Source: an uncultured Lachnospiraceae bacterium
GTDB lineage: Bacteria > Bacillota > Clostridia > Lachnospirales > Lachnospiraceae
Direction of reading: 5' to 3'
Length of the DNA: 64,000 nt
Assembly: GCA_947169235.1 (NCBI GenBank)
Contig: CAMVOY010000005.1
Span: forward strand, 1 to 64,000
The notes beneath the pieces are model-generated. The model worked only from the letters and a program-made list of their open reading frames with translations. It had not been told where the DNA came from and ran no database searches. Position numbers and translations under genes: made by a program. How positions within the stretch are numbered: the first letter of the stretch is position 1; each line of letters starts with the position of its first letter. Positions 35,364 through 46,700 of the stretch are shown here, in pieces.

Positions 35364-36512
35364 ATGAAGAATAAGATCAGAGCTGTCCCACGTCCGTTCA
35401 GAATACTGGGATATCTGTTCCTGATATTGTCCATGGCTGCGATGTATGTATTTTTTCGCAGCTATCTGTTGTTGTTTATCGTAGTCTTTTTGTCTGTGGT
35501 TCCGTGGTTGTCTGTTTTAGTCGGATATATTATCGCAAAAAAGGTGCGCTTTTATGTGCGCATCACGAATGAACAAAATATCATTCCCGGAGATGATATC
35601 TCACCCTATATCGAAGTGTATGATCCGCTCTATATAGGGTCACTTGATATACGTTTGACATTGGAAGCGGGAAATAAGTTTTTTACAAAAAAAGAAGAGA
35701 ACGAAAGCTTCGATATCTCACTCCCGGTGATCGCAAGGAAAAACAGAAAAACCGAAGGCAGATCATTTATAAGACTCCCTCTTACGGCGACACTTATCGG
35801 CGTATATGGTATATGTATCACGGGAGTCTGTGTGCAGGACCCCTTCGGTCTCGTCAAATATCGGATTGATATGAGGGACAAAAAAGATGAGATCCAAAAA
35901 GAGTTCTGTGTGCTTCCGAAGAGTATCGGGGGCAAACTGCCTGATTCGGAGACGATATCAGTAGGTATGACTGAGGTCGAAGAGTCCGCAAAAAGAGGAA
36001 ATGATTTCTCTGAGGTCACAGATATCAGAGAGTATATCCCGGGAGACAGAATCAGAGACATACACTGGAAGGTATCCGCCAGGATGCAGGAGTGGATGGT
36101 GAAGGTGCGTACTCAGATGGCCGGTATGGAACTGAGTGTGGTACTCACACCCGAATACGATGAAAAGACAACAGAATACATCATGACATATGCATATCAG
36201 CAGCTCAGGGAGTGGTCGCTTTATGAATCGGATATACGTCTGTTGATCTACACATCCGGACCCGAGACCGTACAGAGATACATGCTCTCGGCGCCGTCGG
36301 ATGTTGATGATGCGTTCAAAAATATCATGTCCGAGCATTACACGACTCATCTGCCAAAGGGCGGTGATCCGAGTCAGGCTATGGACGGCATTATCAGAAA
36401 CCTCTATCCGTTCATGGGAGGCTATATTCGTTTCGGACTGATGGAGGACGGTACCATAGGGTTTGAAGCCGTGGAGGACTCCGTCGTCTGTTCGAAGGGG
36501 GTGAGCGTATGA
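35364..36512 (+). CDS. DUF58 membrane protein (MoxR partner)
   Basis: A 382-residue protein with two N-terminal membrane helices (about 13-33 and 35-57), an extracytoplasmic-type beta domain, and the DUF58 core in the C-terminal half with the diagnostic DFSEVTDIREYIPGDRIRDI, followed by HWKVSARM (about residues 213-240). DUF58 proteins accompany MoxR ATPases and transglutaminases in many bacteria; the shared job is unknown. The next gene overlaps it by four bases (GTATGA). Confidence 0.9.
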   Translation: MKNKIRAVPRPFRILGYLFLILSMAAMYVFFRSYLLLFIVVFLSVVPWLSVLVGYIIAKKVRFYVRITNEQNIIPGDDISPYIEVYDPLYIGSLDIRLTLEAGNKFFTKKEENESFDISLPVIARKNRKTEGRSFIRLPLTATLIGVYGICITGVCVQDPFGLVKYRIDMRDKKDEIQKEFCVLPKSIGGKLPDSETISVGMTEVEESAKRGNDFSEVTDIREYIPGDRIRDIHWKVSARMQEWMVKVRTQMAGMELSVVLTPEYDEKTTEYIMTYAYQQLREWSLYESDIRLLIYTSGPETVQRYMLSAPSDVDDAFKNIMSEHYTTHLPKGGDPSQAMDGIIRNLYPFMGGYIRFGLMEDGTIGFEAVEDSVVCSKGVSV

Positions 36513-39049
36513 GGTCATTCCTGGACAGATTAAAAGCGAAAAAACAACCCTATGAGACCATAACAAAAGGGTTGATATTAAGAGATGATGCCGCATTTGA
36601 TACGGAGCCGAGATACCTGACTCTGTTGTTGAAGGGCTTTATAGTCTACCTCGTAGTGATGGGATCGATGGGATGCCTGCTATCTTCGTTCAAGATCCCA
36701 TACAATGCACTGATCATAAATATAGCGGTATTTATCGGTGCACTGTTCTCGTCATTTTTATACTATACAAAGGTGTGGGAGAATCTGGGATATTTTATCC
36801 TGTTCGCATTCATGCTTGGAACGGGAATCCTTTTAGGCAGATATATCAGCAGTGGTTTCTTTGCCGTGGTGAATATCATGTCCGAGCGCGCGGCGTACTA
36901 CTTTGATACCGAGGTCGTTCAGGGATATGCGGAGTCCATAGGCAACAGGGATGTCACGGTGACGATCGCGTTCATCTATGTCGGATGGGTGTTCGCGATA
37001 CTGTTAAACGCCCTGATATCCAGGCAGATGAAATATTTCGCTGTCATGTTCACATCATTTTTCTTTTTGACCATACCTTTTTATCTGGAATGTGAACCGG
37101 ATATGCTTTACATAATGATGCTTACTGCGGGGAGCATGATAGTATTTGTTTTCCGCGGTGCCAGGCATACACCGATCACGAAAAACGACAACAGATTTGA
37201 ATATGTTCCGAAAAAGAAGTTCTTTAACTATGTGTATTCGGTAAGCCATCACATCAGATCGGTAGCGCTTATCATGGCTTTGGTTTTGGTGTTCGCAGGT
37301 GTATTCGAGATATTTGTGAACAAAAATGATTTTGAACTCGAGAAGACGAGAGGACGGAGTGAACTCAAACAGGCCACTCATTTTGCCATGGCGAATATCT
37401 ATAAAAATGGTCTGATGGGGCTTTTTAACCGTTATGATTCCACGGGCGGACTAAAAAGCGGTGTGCTGGGAGGTATAAACTCAGTCAACCTTGATTATGA
37501 GACGGATCTGGAGGTCACCTATGTTCCGTACAGCTCCGAAAGACTCTATATCAGGAGCTTCACGGGGGCGGACTATCTGCCGTATCAGAACAGATGGCAG
37601 AGAGCGAAGGAGGTTTCTGCTTATACTGACACGACGAGCAAAAAAGGTGTCATGAAGGTGGGGCTGAACCTGGTGAACAAGGCAGAGGAGCTAGGATCCG
37701 ATACCGCAAAGCTTTTGAAAAAAAGATTTGAAGACGGAGATGCCGGTTTTGCGAAGGCAAAGATGGAGATCAAAAACATAGCGGCTCCGGCCGGGGCATT
37801 TTTGCCTTACTATGTCGATGAGGAAGGCAGAGATGAACTCAGGTTCATGGGCTTCAGAAGGGTCTTCGATCTGACGTATTATCCGTGGATAACCGATCCG
37901 GGAGCAATAGTAGATGATCCGGGAGAAACCGATAACGGATCAGACAAAGATACGGAGAAGGATAAGGAAAATAAAAAGAAAAAGACCACAGAAAAAAAAG
38001 CAGGTAATCTGAACAAAAAAAGGACACTTGAGCAGGCTATCAAAAAGTTTGAGGATGGAGTTTACCTGAGTGTCCCTGACGAGAATAAAGATGCGGTGGA
38101 TCAGTTCATAGCAGAGTCGGGACTCGGCACTTACAAAACGACATCCGGATCCGCTGACGGAGAAAAAACGATCAAACTTATTAATGCTTTGGGTGAGTAT
38201 TTCCAAAAGGAGCTTCCATATACATATCAGCCGGGAGCTACGCCCAGGGGAACTGACTTTGTGAATTATTTTTTGACTGATAATAAAAAGGGATACTGCG
38301 CTCACTTCGCGTCGGCGGCGACTCTGATACTGAGACGGCTCGGGTACAAAGCGAGATACGTGGAGGGATACGCCATAGATCCGACGGATCTGGCGGAGGA
38401 TGCCAGGATAAGACCGGAGCTCGATCCGGCGAGATACTATCAGGGTGCATCTGCTCTGTCTGACGAGAAAAGGGTGATAACGGTAGATGTGACCGATGCC
38501 ATGGCTCATGCATGGATCGAAGTGTATATAGACGGACACTGGAGAGTGGCAGAGATCACGCCGTGGACGGATGAGGAGGCTCCCTCGGGAGGATTCTTGG
38601 CAGCACTTATCGATTTCTTAAGTGGTACGTCATCCTCGGAAGGTGCGGATTCATCATCGGAGGTCGGAGTCTCATCAGGCAATCTCGGTGGGCTTGATTC
38701 CCTCGGAAGGATACTGGGATATGGATTCCTGATCCTGTTCGGTGTGGCGTTGACAGTGGGTATCGTGATATTTTTGATAAGGATCACCTCACGCAGGATC
38801 AGGTATGTGAGAGCAGGATACAGCGACAAGCTTGTTATGGATTTCCACAGGATAGGCAAAAAGTCAAAGGATGACGCGATCAACTACAGGGAGCGTGTGA
38901 GGAACATGGAGGAGCAGGGACTTATAGATGTTTCCTTTGATGACCGCGAGAGGCTCATATCTATTCTGGAGAAGGCCGGATTCTCGGGTAATGAGATATC
39001 TGAGGAGGAGTACAGGTATGCGATCCGCAGATTAAGGAAAAATAAGTAA
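36509..39049 (+). CDS. Membrane transglutaminase-like protein
   Basis: An 846-residue protein with an N-terminal block of about five or six helices (within residues 35-270), a large extracellular part, and one more helix (about 736-757) before a short cytoplasmic tail. The transglutaminase core is at about 590-690: the catalytic Cys in KKGYCAHFASAATLILR, the His in AMAHAWIEVYIDGHW and the Asp nearby in VAEITPWTDE. A lysine/glutamate-rich low-complexity linker lies at about 470-500. Such proteins end MoxR-DUF58 operons and are thought to act on wall or surface polypeptides, as protease or crosslinker. Confidence 0.9.
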   Translation: MRSFLDRLKAKKQPYETITKGLILRDDAAFDTEPRYLTLLLKGFIVYLVVMGSMGCLLSSFKIPYNALIINIAVFIGALFSSFLYYTKVWENLGYFILFAFMLGTGILLGRYISSGFFAVVNIMSERAAYYFDTEVVQGYAESIGNRDVTVTIAFIYVGWVFAILLNALISRQMKYFAVMFTSFFFLTIPFYLECEPDMLYIMMLTAGSMIVFVFRGARHTPITKNDNRFEYVPKKKFFNYVYSVSHHIRSVALIMALVLVFAGVFEIFVNKNDFELEKTRGRSELKQATHFAMANIYKNGLMGLFNRYDSTGGLKSGVLGGINSVNLDYETDLEVTYVPYSSERLYIRSFTGADYLPYQNRWQRAKEVSAYTDTTSKKGVMKVGLNLVNKAEELGSDTAKLLKKRFEDGDAGFAKAKMEIKNIAAPAGAFLPYYVDEEGRDELRFMGFRRVFDLTYYPWITDPGAIVDDPGETDNGSDKDTEKDKENKKKKTTEKKAGNLNKKRTLEQAIKKFEDGVYLSVPDENKDAVDQFIAESGLGTYKTTSGSADGEKTIKLINALGEYFQKELPYTYQPGATPRGTDFVNYFLTDNKKGYCAHFASAATLILRRLGYKARYVEGYAIDPTDLAEDARIRPELDPARYYQGASALSDEKRVITVDVTDAMAHAWIEVYIDGHWRVAEITPWTDEEAPSGGFLAALIDFLSGTSSSEGADSSSEVGVSSGNLGGLDSLGRILGYGFLILFGVALTVGIVIFLIRITSRRIRYVRAGYSDKLVMDFHRIGKKSKDDAINYRERVRNMEEQGLIDVSFDDRERLISILEKAGFSGNEISEEEYRYAIRRLRKNK

Positions 39050-39115
39050 GGTATATGTTACAAAAAGAGAAAATAAAGGAGTTTCTTCGGAAAGGGCTGT
39101 TGTAAGGCGATCATT

Positions 39116-40618
39116 ATGAAAAAATCTCTAAGAAAAAGGATCTCACTGCTGATCATATTTTCAGTTGTGGCGGGATTACCCTGTGGTGCGGGTATGTCGG
39201 TAGTATCGGTCAGAGCGGCGGTAACAAAGCCTGCGAAATACTGGCATTTGAAGAGCATCGGACAGCCTGAGGTGAAGGAGCGCATAGGAAAGTCAGGTCG
39301 CGTGCCCGGTGAAGGAGTGGTCGTGGCAGTGATAGATACAGGCGTGGATATAACACATCCCGCGCTGATAAACCATCTGTGGGTAAATGAGGCCGAGAAA
39401 AACGGGAAAAAGGGAGTGGATGATGACGGAAACGGATATGTCGATGACATAAATGGCGTAAACATCTACAATTCAAGCGCGCCTGTGGACGACAGCCACG
39501 GACACGGCACCCAGATCTCGGGCATCATCGCCATGGATGATACTGAGACGGGAGAGATAACCGGAGTGGCGCCGGGAGCCCGCATCATGTGCATAAAGCT
39601 CGCGTCCGGCAAGGATTTTACGATAGATGCCGCCATCGAGGGCATAAAGTACGCTGTTGATAACGGTGCCGACATCATAAACATGTCCTTCGCCACAAAG
39701 GGAGATAACCCGGGTCTGTCCAGACTCAGGCCGGCGTTAGTCACAGCCTCCAAAAGGTGTATGCTGGTATCAAGCGCCGGAAATGAGAATGATAATACCA
39801 AAGACAGTCCTTCATATCCTGCGGCGTATGACTTCGTAACGGGAGTCATGAGCTACGGAGAGGATGAGAAGATTTCCGATTTTTCGAACTGGGATATAGA
39901 CCCCGGGATCGGTGCGGAGTATGAGATCGCAGCTCCGGGTGAGTATATATACTCTGCGACGAAAGATGGAAAGTATAACAGATTCGACGGAACATCGCAT
40001 GCTACAGCAGTAGTCAGTGGTGCGATGGCAGTGATCCTGTCCGAGCTCAGGAGTGCCGGAAAGGAAATAGAGCCGGTCGCATTCAAGAAATGGTTTGCGG
40101 AGTCTGTAAGCCATACTACCGTGCCGGATAGCCTGCATCAGTTAAATGCCTATCGGAAGCTGTACCTGCCCGACATTCTGGATGCAGTGGAGAAACTGGA
40201 TCCCTCCGAGTATGTCGTGCCTGAGACAACTTCTGAGCCGGAGGTCTCACCGACACCGACCGAAACTCCCGTCAAGCTGAAAAAAGGAACAGTAGAGAAG
40301 GCAGGCAAGGGTTCGTCGAGAGCATCCTACAGGATAAAGAGTTCCAAGGCAAAAACAGTTATCTACTACCGTAGTCTGGTGTCGAAGACAGCCAAAACAG
40401 CCACCATCCCGGCGAAGGTTCGTCTGTCCGACGGGGTGGTCTATACTGTTGTCTCCGCGCAGAAAGGCTGCTTTTCCAAAAGAAAGAACATCCGCAAGCT
40501 CGTAGTGAAATCCAAAAAGATCACGGTGAAAATGATAAATAAAGCCGTCAAAGGCTCCCGGATCAGGAAGGTATGTTATTTTGTTTGTTGCAATAATCGA
40601 AAAAATATGGTATCATAG
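39116..40618 (+). CDS. Secreted subtilisin-like serine protease (S8), C-terminus apparently truncated
   Basis: A 500-residue S8 protease with a signal peptide (about 1-32). The catalytic triad is intact: D74 in VAVIDTGVDITHP, H130 in SHGHGTQISGI and S294 in FDGTSHATAVVSG, with the oxyanion Asn in VSSAGNEND. A proline/threonine linker (about 365-385) leads into a region like the start of a BspA-type leucine-rich repeat (YTVVSAQKGCFSKRKNIRKL). That repeat stops after SRIRKV: the last 14 residues (CYFVCCNNRKNMVS) are read from the promoter of the next operon, and the TAG stop shares a base with its -10 box. The start has only a weak ribosome site (AAGG). It is probably co-transcribed with the transglutaminase gene. 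Confidence 0.88.
   Translation: MKKSLRKRISLLIIFSVVAGLPCGAGMSVVSVRAAVTKPAKYWHLKSIGQPEVKERIGKSGRVPGEGVVVAVIDTGVDITHPALINHLWVNEAEKNGKKGVDDDGNGYVDDINGVNIYNSSAPVDDSHGHGTQISGIIAMDDTETGEITGVAPGARIMCIKLASGKDFTIDAAIEGIKYAVDNGADIINMSFATKGDNPGLSRLRPALVTASKRCMLVSSAGNENDNTKDSPSYPAAYDFVTGVMSYGEDEKISDFSNWDIDPGIGAEYEIAAPGEYIYSATKDGKYNRFDGTSHATAVVSGAMAVILSELRSAGKEIEPVAFKKWFAESVSHTTVPDSLHQLNAYRKLYLPDILDAVEKLDPSEYVVPETTSEPEVSPTPTETPVKLKKGTVEKAGKGSSRASYRIKSSKAKTVIYYRSLVSKTAKTATIPAKVRLSDGVVYTVVSAQKGCFSKRKNIRKLVVKSKKITVKMINKAVKGSRIRKVCYFVCCNNRKNMVS
40588..40616 (+). promoter_or_regulatory. Promoter of the giant secreted protein / peptide-export locus
   Basis: TTGCAA (40588-40593), 17-base spacer, TATCAT (40611-40616) with TG at 40608-40609. 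It lies within the last codons of the subtilase gene. Confidence 0.7.
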
Positions 40619-40624
40619 ACGTTG

Positions 40625-40659
40625 GGCGTATGGGAGTTTGTTCCCGTACGCCATTTTTT
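40625..40659 (+). terminator. Terminator-like hairpin just after the promoter
   Basis: GGCGTATGGGA (40625-40635) pairs with TCCCGTACGCC (40642-40652), 11 base pairs including one G-T, followed by ATTTTTTA. It begins nine bases after the -10 box, so it would form the very 5' end of the downstream RNA, or else end the subtilase transcript. Confidence 0.75.
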
Positions 40660-40711
40660 ATGATCAGAGAAATAATGAAGGGGAACCCTTACAACAACAG
40701 GAGGTTAGTAA

Positions 40712-43700
40712 ATGAGGAAGAAAACCACTATGAAAAGGCTTCTGTGTGTGCTTTTGACACTGGGCTTCATAGCTTCGGACTTCGCCGGACTCGGAAGAGA
40801 GCTGGCATCGAAGGCCGCAATGAAGCAGAAGTCGGAAGAAGCACAGGAAGCAGCTCTGAAAAAGGAGCTTGCAAAAAGCGTGAAAAAGTATCCGGATGGT
40901 GCTTTTGGACTGCTTGAGACTCAGATCAACCTGGATGAGGACACAGATGAACGAAAGAAGATCACCATCGTCAGAGAGGGAGGTCTTGACAAGAGAGCAT
41001 CCGTGACTCTGAAGACTGTTGATGTAACTACCACATATGATGAAGATTATCGTTTGTATGTGGACGGCAAAAAGATCGAAGCACCTGAGGGGACAACCTC
41101 GATGCTGAATGTGTTTGCCGATGCCGTTACTGCAAACTATAAGAATAAAGGGAAGGCTGAAGGTGAAAAGAAGACAGCCTCCGGAAGTGCTGCAGAGATC
41201 GAGGACGGATACAAGATCACTGCAAAGGAAAAAGCTCCAAAGAAAAAGAAGGTAAAGAGTGACGGACTCAGCCCTCTTCAGCGCGGTATAAAGGCGCAGA
41301 CGGGAGAGGTTGAAACTCAGAAGGACTGGAGAGAGCTTACTGATACTGATCCGGATTATTCGAAGGCTGACAAGCTGATGAAAGACGGAGAGTCAGACAT
41401 CCAAAAGATAGCGGAAGCTGTCGATGGAGCAAACCATACGTTTGTTTTTGAAAAGGGTGAGTATAAGAAAGAAGTTGAGATCGAGCTTCTCGATGATGAG
41501 ACATCAGAGGGTGATGAGCAGGCAGCCATCATGCTCATCGATGCCAAAGGAAGCGTACTCGGCGATTCTTATCATGGATATATCAATATCAGTGACGATG
41601 AGGAGGAAGTAAAGGCTACTTACTCCATCAAGGATAGCTTCTATACGGCACCTGCCGGAGCGAGTTCGGTAACGGTGACGGTTGTAAAGAAGGGCGCGAA
41701 ATCCCGTATGACGGTTACCGATATGGCAGCTGTTGACGGTACCGCTAAAAAAGACAAGAACTATGTGTTTGATACACAGCCTATCGTATTTATCCCGGGA
41801 GAAACGGAAAAGACCATCAAGATCCCGGTTCTTAATAAGTCTACCAAAAAAGATATAGACTTCACCATCGGTGTAAATAGCGGAGACGGAGAGACAAAGC
41901 TTTCCGACGGTATGGCTGTCATAACCATAAATAAAGCCAAAAAGCAGAAGGCAAAGAAGGTCAAAGCTAAACAGACAGAGAAGACAACAGAGCAAAAAGA
42001 AGAGGTCCTCGAAGCAAAGTACAATAATCCGCGTTTCGGAGGAGGGGCTTTAAAAAGCTTTGATAACGATTCGGATCCGAACAACGTGATCCTGAAGTAT
42101 GAGCCGGTAAATACACCGGTGAGTGTAGTGTGCGACGAACCTGTGATCGAGTATCTGAACTCGGATGAGAATCCCGGTCATGACGGAGAGTACGATGAGT
42201 GGAGAGACATCCCTATAAGTGCAGATGGAAATAATTATGGAGAGGCCATAGATTTCACAAACGCGGAGAAGGTTGAGATCGAGTATTCTTCACGCTGGTG
42301 TGAGGGGCAGTATACCGATAAGGAGATACCCATCATCGGATGGATCGGAGGCTGGACATACGATGGAAAGATGAACCCTGCACGTGCGGTAGGTTTCTGT
42401 GTTTTCGATAATTACGGCAGCAGTCAGAACAATGCGTATTATGTCAAAAATGAAAGTGACGGAAAGATCCAAAAGACTACTGCTACCATCAATATGAACG
42501 GCAAGATGAAAGGCGAAGGAAGGCTCAAGTACTTTGTCCGCGGAAATGTCAATAAGTCAAACAGGTTAAACGGAGCGAGTATAGAGATATACCGTGTGAG
42601 AGTTTACTATAAAAAGAGAAACGTATCCGTAAAGATGTTTTCATACAACGGATCAAACTCATACATGGAGAGAGTTTACAGCGCGGATAAGACAAGCAAA
42701 GCAGGAGCGGTCTTTACCGAGCTGGGGGAAATAAATGTAAACGGAACAGTCGGAGGAAGCACTGAGATCGCGTATCCGGGAGATGCTGTAAAACTCGCTC
42801 CCGTGTTCCCTTCTGATACAGAAGAGAAGACAGACACCGGAGTCATCCCTGCTGAGTACAATACTGACTTCCTCGGCTTCATGGTTATCGGAAAGGGAGG
42901 AAATCCACTAAAGCCTCTCGAGATGGATCTTGAGAAGAGGGTGGATATTCCGGCCGAGGATAGCGGAGAGTATAATATAGGTACCTTTTTGGAGTATTTT
43001 GACGAAAATGCTCAAACCTACACGGACAGCACCGGAAAATCAGTGAACGACTGTCTTGTGTTGGCACCGGTATTCAAACCTAAAAAGGTCAAATATGTAT
43101 TCAGGAGTTCCGACGGGTCAGGCATCTATAAGGGTTACGAGATGAACAAAGCAGAAAAAGATGCACTGGAGGTGTCTGCTCTTGATACCGTCGTCGTAGA
43201 TGCGGCACCGGCTGAGAGCGGGATTTCAGTCGGCGATTATACAGCTATCGATGATAAGGACGTTGCGCTGAATGTTATCACCGAAAAGAGCGGATCAGGC
43301 ATAGTAGGAAAGATAGATATATCTCCTGCCGATGGTAAGTGGCAGAAATATATCACCTGGACAGAAAATGTCTTTATTGAGCCAGATCCTTTCAGCAAGC
43401 TTTGGGGCTTTGGCGTTACCGGATATTATACTGATGTTGTTAAAAAGGAAAAACGCGGAGCACCTGTTATTACGGTAGAAACCGTAAAGGACAAGATCAG
43501 CCTGCGTGTTATGACCCGTCCCGGAAGCGAAAACAATTATAAAGATATGAGGTCGGTATTCTATGTCGATGGTTCCGGGAAAGAGGTTGGAGTTGCTGAT
43601 AAAGAGACCAACTACGACTTTACTCTGAGCGATTCACTCGTACTTGGCAAGGAGTATCCGCTCACCAGTATTGAGAATGCAGTTCTTGCCGGAGCCGAGC

Positions 43701-46700
43701 GCTATACCATCCTGTGGCAGGACGCGACCTGCGATACAAATGAGGACGGTATCCTCAGTGATTCCGAGCTGAAGACGATGTACGGAACAAACAAGATCAG
43801 TGACATCGATGATGTGAAGAAGCACAAGGGTGATACCTGGATGTACAGGGTAAACAAACAAAACGCAAAGATCTACTATGAGGTGAGAAAGACCGATCCT
43901 ACGAGTGATGACAAGATCGCCGGAGCGGTAAGCGTAAAGGATACGGAGCTTTTCACGGGTTACTCTACGGAAAAATACGTAAACGGAGCAAGTGTGGTTC
44001 TTGGAAGGGATATAGCAACAACCGCTACCCTTGACAAAAAGAACGCATACTATAAGGGCGGAGACGGCTACTATGAGTTCGGAGGAAACGGAACGCTCGA
44101 GCCTGACGGAACCTACAGTATTGCCGTAAACTACGATGCAGAGGAAGGTGCATCAATGCACGGATATGTCTATGCTCAGACCAAGGCCTTTACAAAAATC
44201 GAGCTCCTGACAGATGCCGTGATGGAGGTCAAATCCTCAAAGATCGAAAAGCCAAAGGATACAAACAATCTTCTGGCGCCTGAGAACTTCGAGGCTATGA
44301 ATTATCAGGATGTCGACAACTCGGATACAAACTTCAAGCTTACCTTCAACTTCGCAAGCAAGGACTCGGCTCGTATTCCGAAAAAGGCTTATCTGAAGTT
44401 TGTGAGGCCGGACGGTACCACGGTATCTGTTGCCGGTAAAACCATAACGAAGGAAGACGGAACGACCTTCACGGTTGCAGAGGGAGAGGAAAGGATTCCG
44501 ATGGATGTCGCGCTCGACGGAAGCGTTTCATTTATCTTCAATCCTGAAAAACTCGAGCTGCCACCGGGAACCGGAATCAAGGTTCAGGTAGAGGATCAGC
44601 TCGGTATCAAATATCCTGAGAGAACTACAGGTATCAAGCTCAGAAAGGCACTGGAGCCTTTCGTGCTTATGAGCTCGTTTATCTGCGGTGGGGATAGCAC
44701 GATCGTAGATATGATCGGAAAGGTTATGGCTGTTCTTGATCTGGGAGGAGAGGCGAGCTTTTCAAAAAAATCTCACCTTTCCGCCAAGATGGACTCAGGT
44801 CAGAGAACGATAACCGCAGATGAGTTCCGGTACTACAAGGAGCTTGAGGCAAATCTCAATAAAAAAAGAGATGCAAAAAACCAGCTCGATTTCCGCCTGA
44901 GCGAAGATACAAAGATGTCATATGTCACCATCAGCCTCGGTTGGGGAAAGGATGATGTAGTTAATAAAGACTTCTTCAAACAAAAAACTGCGGCGCAGAA
45001 TAAGGCGGAGGCAGATGAGGCATATGCCAAGGCGCGTATGACCAATGAGATCATCGCGGACTTGAAGGCTGCAGGTAAGCCTATACCGACTGATAAAAAA
45101 AGCAAAAAACCCGTCTACACGGAAGTGAGCGAGGAAGAGCTGAAAGAGAAAAGAGATGCCGTAACAAAAGCTGATGGAGATTTTGATAAGGAAATAAAGG
45201 ATAAACTCGAGGGCAAGGAAGAAAAGAAAAAGCTTTCGGCAAACCTAAAGCTTGGATTGAAGTTCTCATTCTCGCTGAACTTCTACAGGGATCTGAATCC
45301 TGAGTTAAATGGTGCACTGTACTTCGACAGCTTTATGCTTGTAGCTCAGGCATCGGGTAAATATTCGCTCAGCAAGGAGTTTATGCTTCCGCTCGGAATC
45401 ACGATCAAGATCGGATTTACCGTGGGAGCTGATCTCGGTGCGACATTTATAGTGGAGAATCCGCTGATATACGGACATCGCTACTATATGGAGAAAATAG
45501 AAGGCGGAGAGGATATGAAGGCTCTCGGAGCAGACGGAGAGTATATGAATATCTTCAAGATGATATCGAATAAAAAAGATGATTTCAAGGCGTCTGGAGT
45601 ATTTGATGTATCTCCGTATGTAACCATAGAAGCAAACGCTAAATGGGGTGGAGATATCATCGGTATTGAGGCGACCGCAAAGGGTACCGCGAAGTTCAAC
45701 ATGAAGTTCTATACAGGTTATCAGGGAGTTAAAAATGATAACTACGGTACGGTGACTCTGAGTGCATCGATCACGGCGAGGGTATCTGTCCTTAAGTACA
45801 CTTGGGAATGGGAGACAAAACCGCTTTCACTCTTCGGAGAGGCGCCTCTTTCCGCAGCGGGCTTTGATACCAGGGAAGCTATGAATGATGATGCGTCGAT
45901 ACTGAAGCCGACAAACTTCAAATACATGGACACCAGACCCGGTTGGCAGGGAGGCGGTGACACCGCTATAGATGAGAACGGACTCAGTATCAGAGCGACA
46001 CAGACTAATGATCCGGGTATCGCATTAAAGACACTTCAGCAGAAGGTATATGCAGGAACGCGTGTGGATATGAAGTCCATCGGTGGCGGAAACTATCTGG
46101 CAGTATTCATCGACGCGGATGCATCGAGGAAGCTTGACGTAAACAAGACCGCTGCTTACTATACCATCTTCACCGGTTCGACCGGAAAGTGGAGCACGCC
46201 GAAGCAGCTGGATAACGATAAAACAGCTGATGAGGATGTGAAGCTCGTAGATCTCGGCGATCGCGGTTTGGTTGCGATCTGGGTGGACGCGACAAAAGAG
46301 TTTACAAACAAATCACTCAGAACAGAAATACTGCAGCACAGAGACTTGAGCGGAAGATTTTTCGATAAATCGACGAAGAGCTTCGGTTCTGTCATGGCAT
46401 TTACAAAAGAGACAAAAGAGTCAGCAGACGGTGATAAATACGGACATGACTATGCGGCAGATATCAAGCCGAATATAGTTTACAGTAAGGCTAAAAATAC
46501 CATGCTTCTGTACTACACCAAGTCACAGTATGATTATGATGAGAAGTCAGGGGAGAAGATAGGAGACGTGGTAGTACCTACTCTTTCAAAGATGGCTTAT
46601 AGAGAGTATCGATTCAGCGGTGATACGGGTACAGCCGGAGAGTGGATCACTGATTATGAGAAGCTGACTGACAAGACAGTCGCTGAGGGTATGAAGAGTC

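Noticed and set aside
40630..40917. 95-codon open frame before and inside the giant gene
   Set aside because: It overlaps the hairpin and signal peptide region of the giant gene in another frame and has no ribosome site or recognisable domain.
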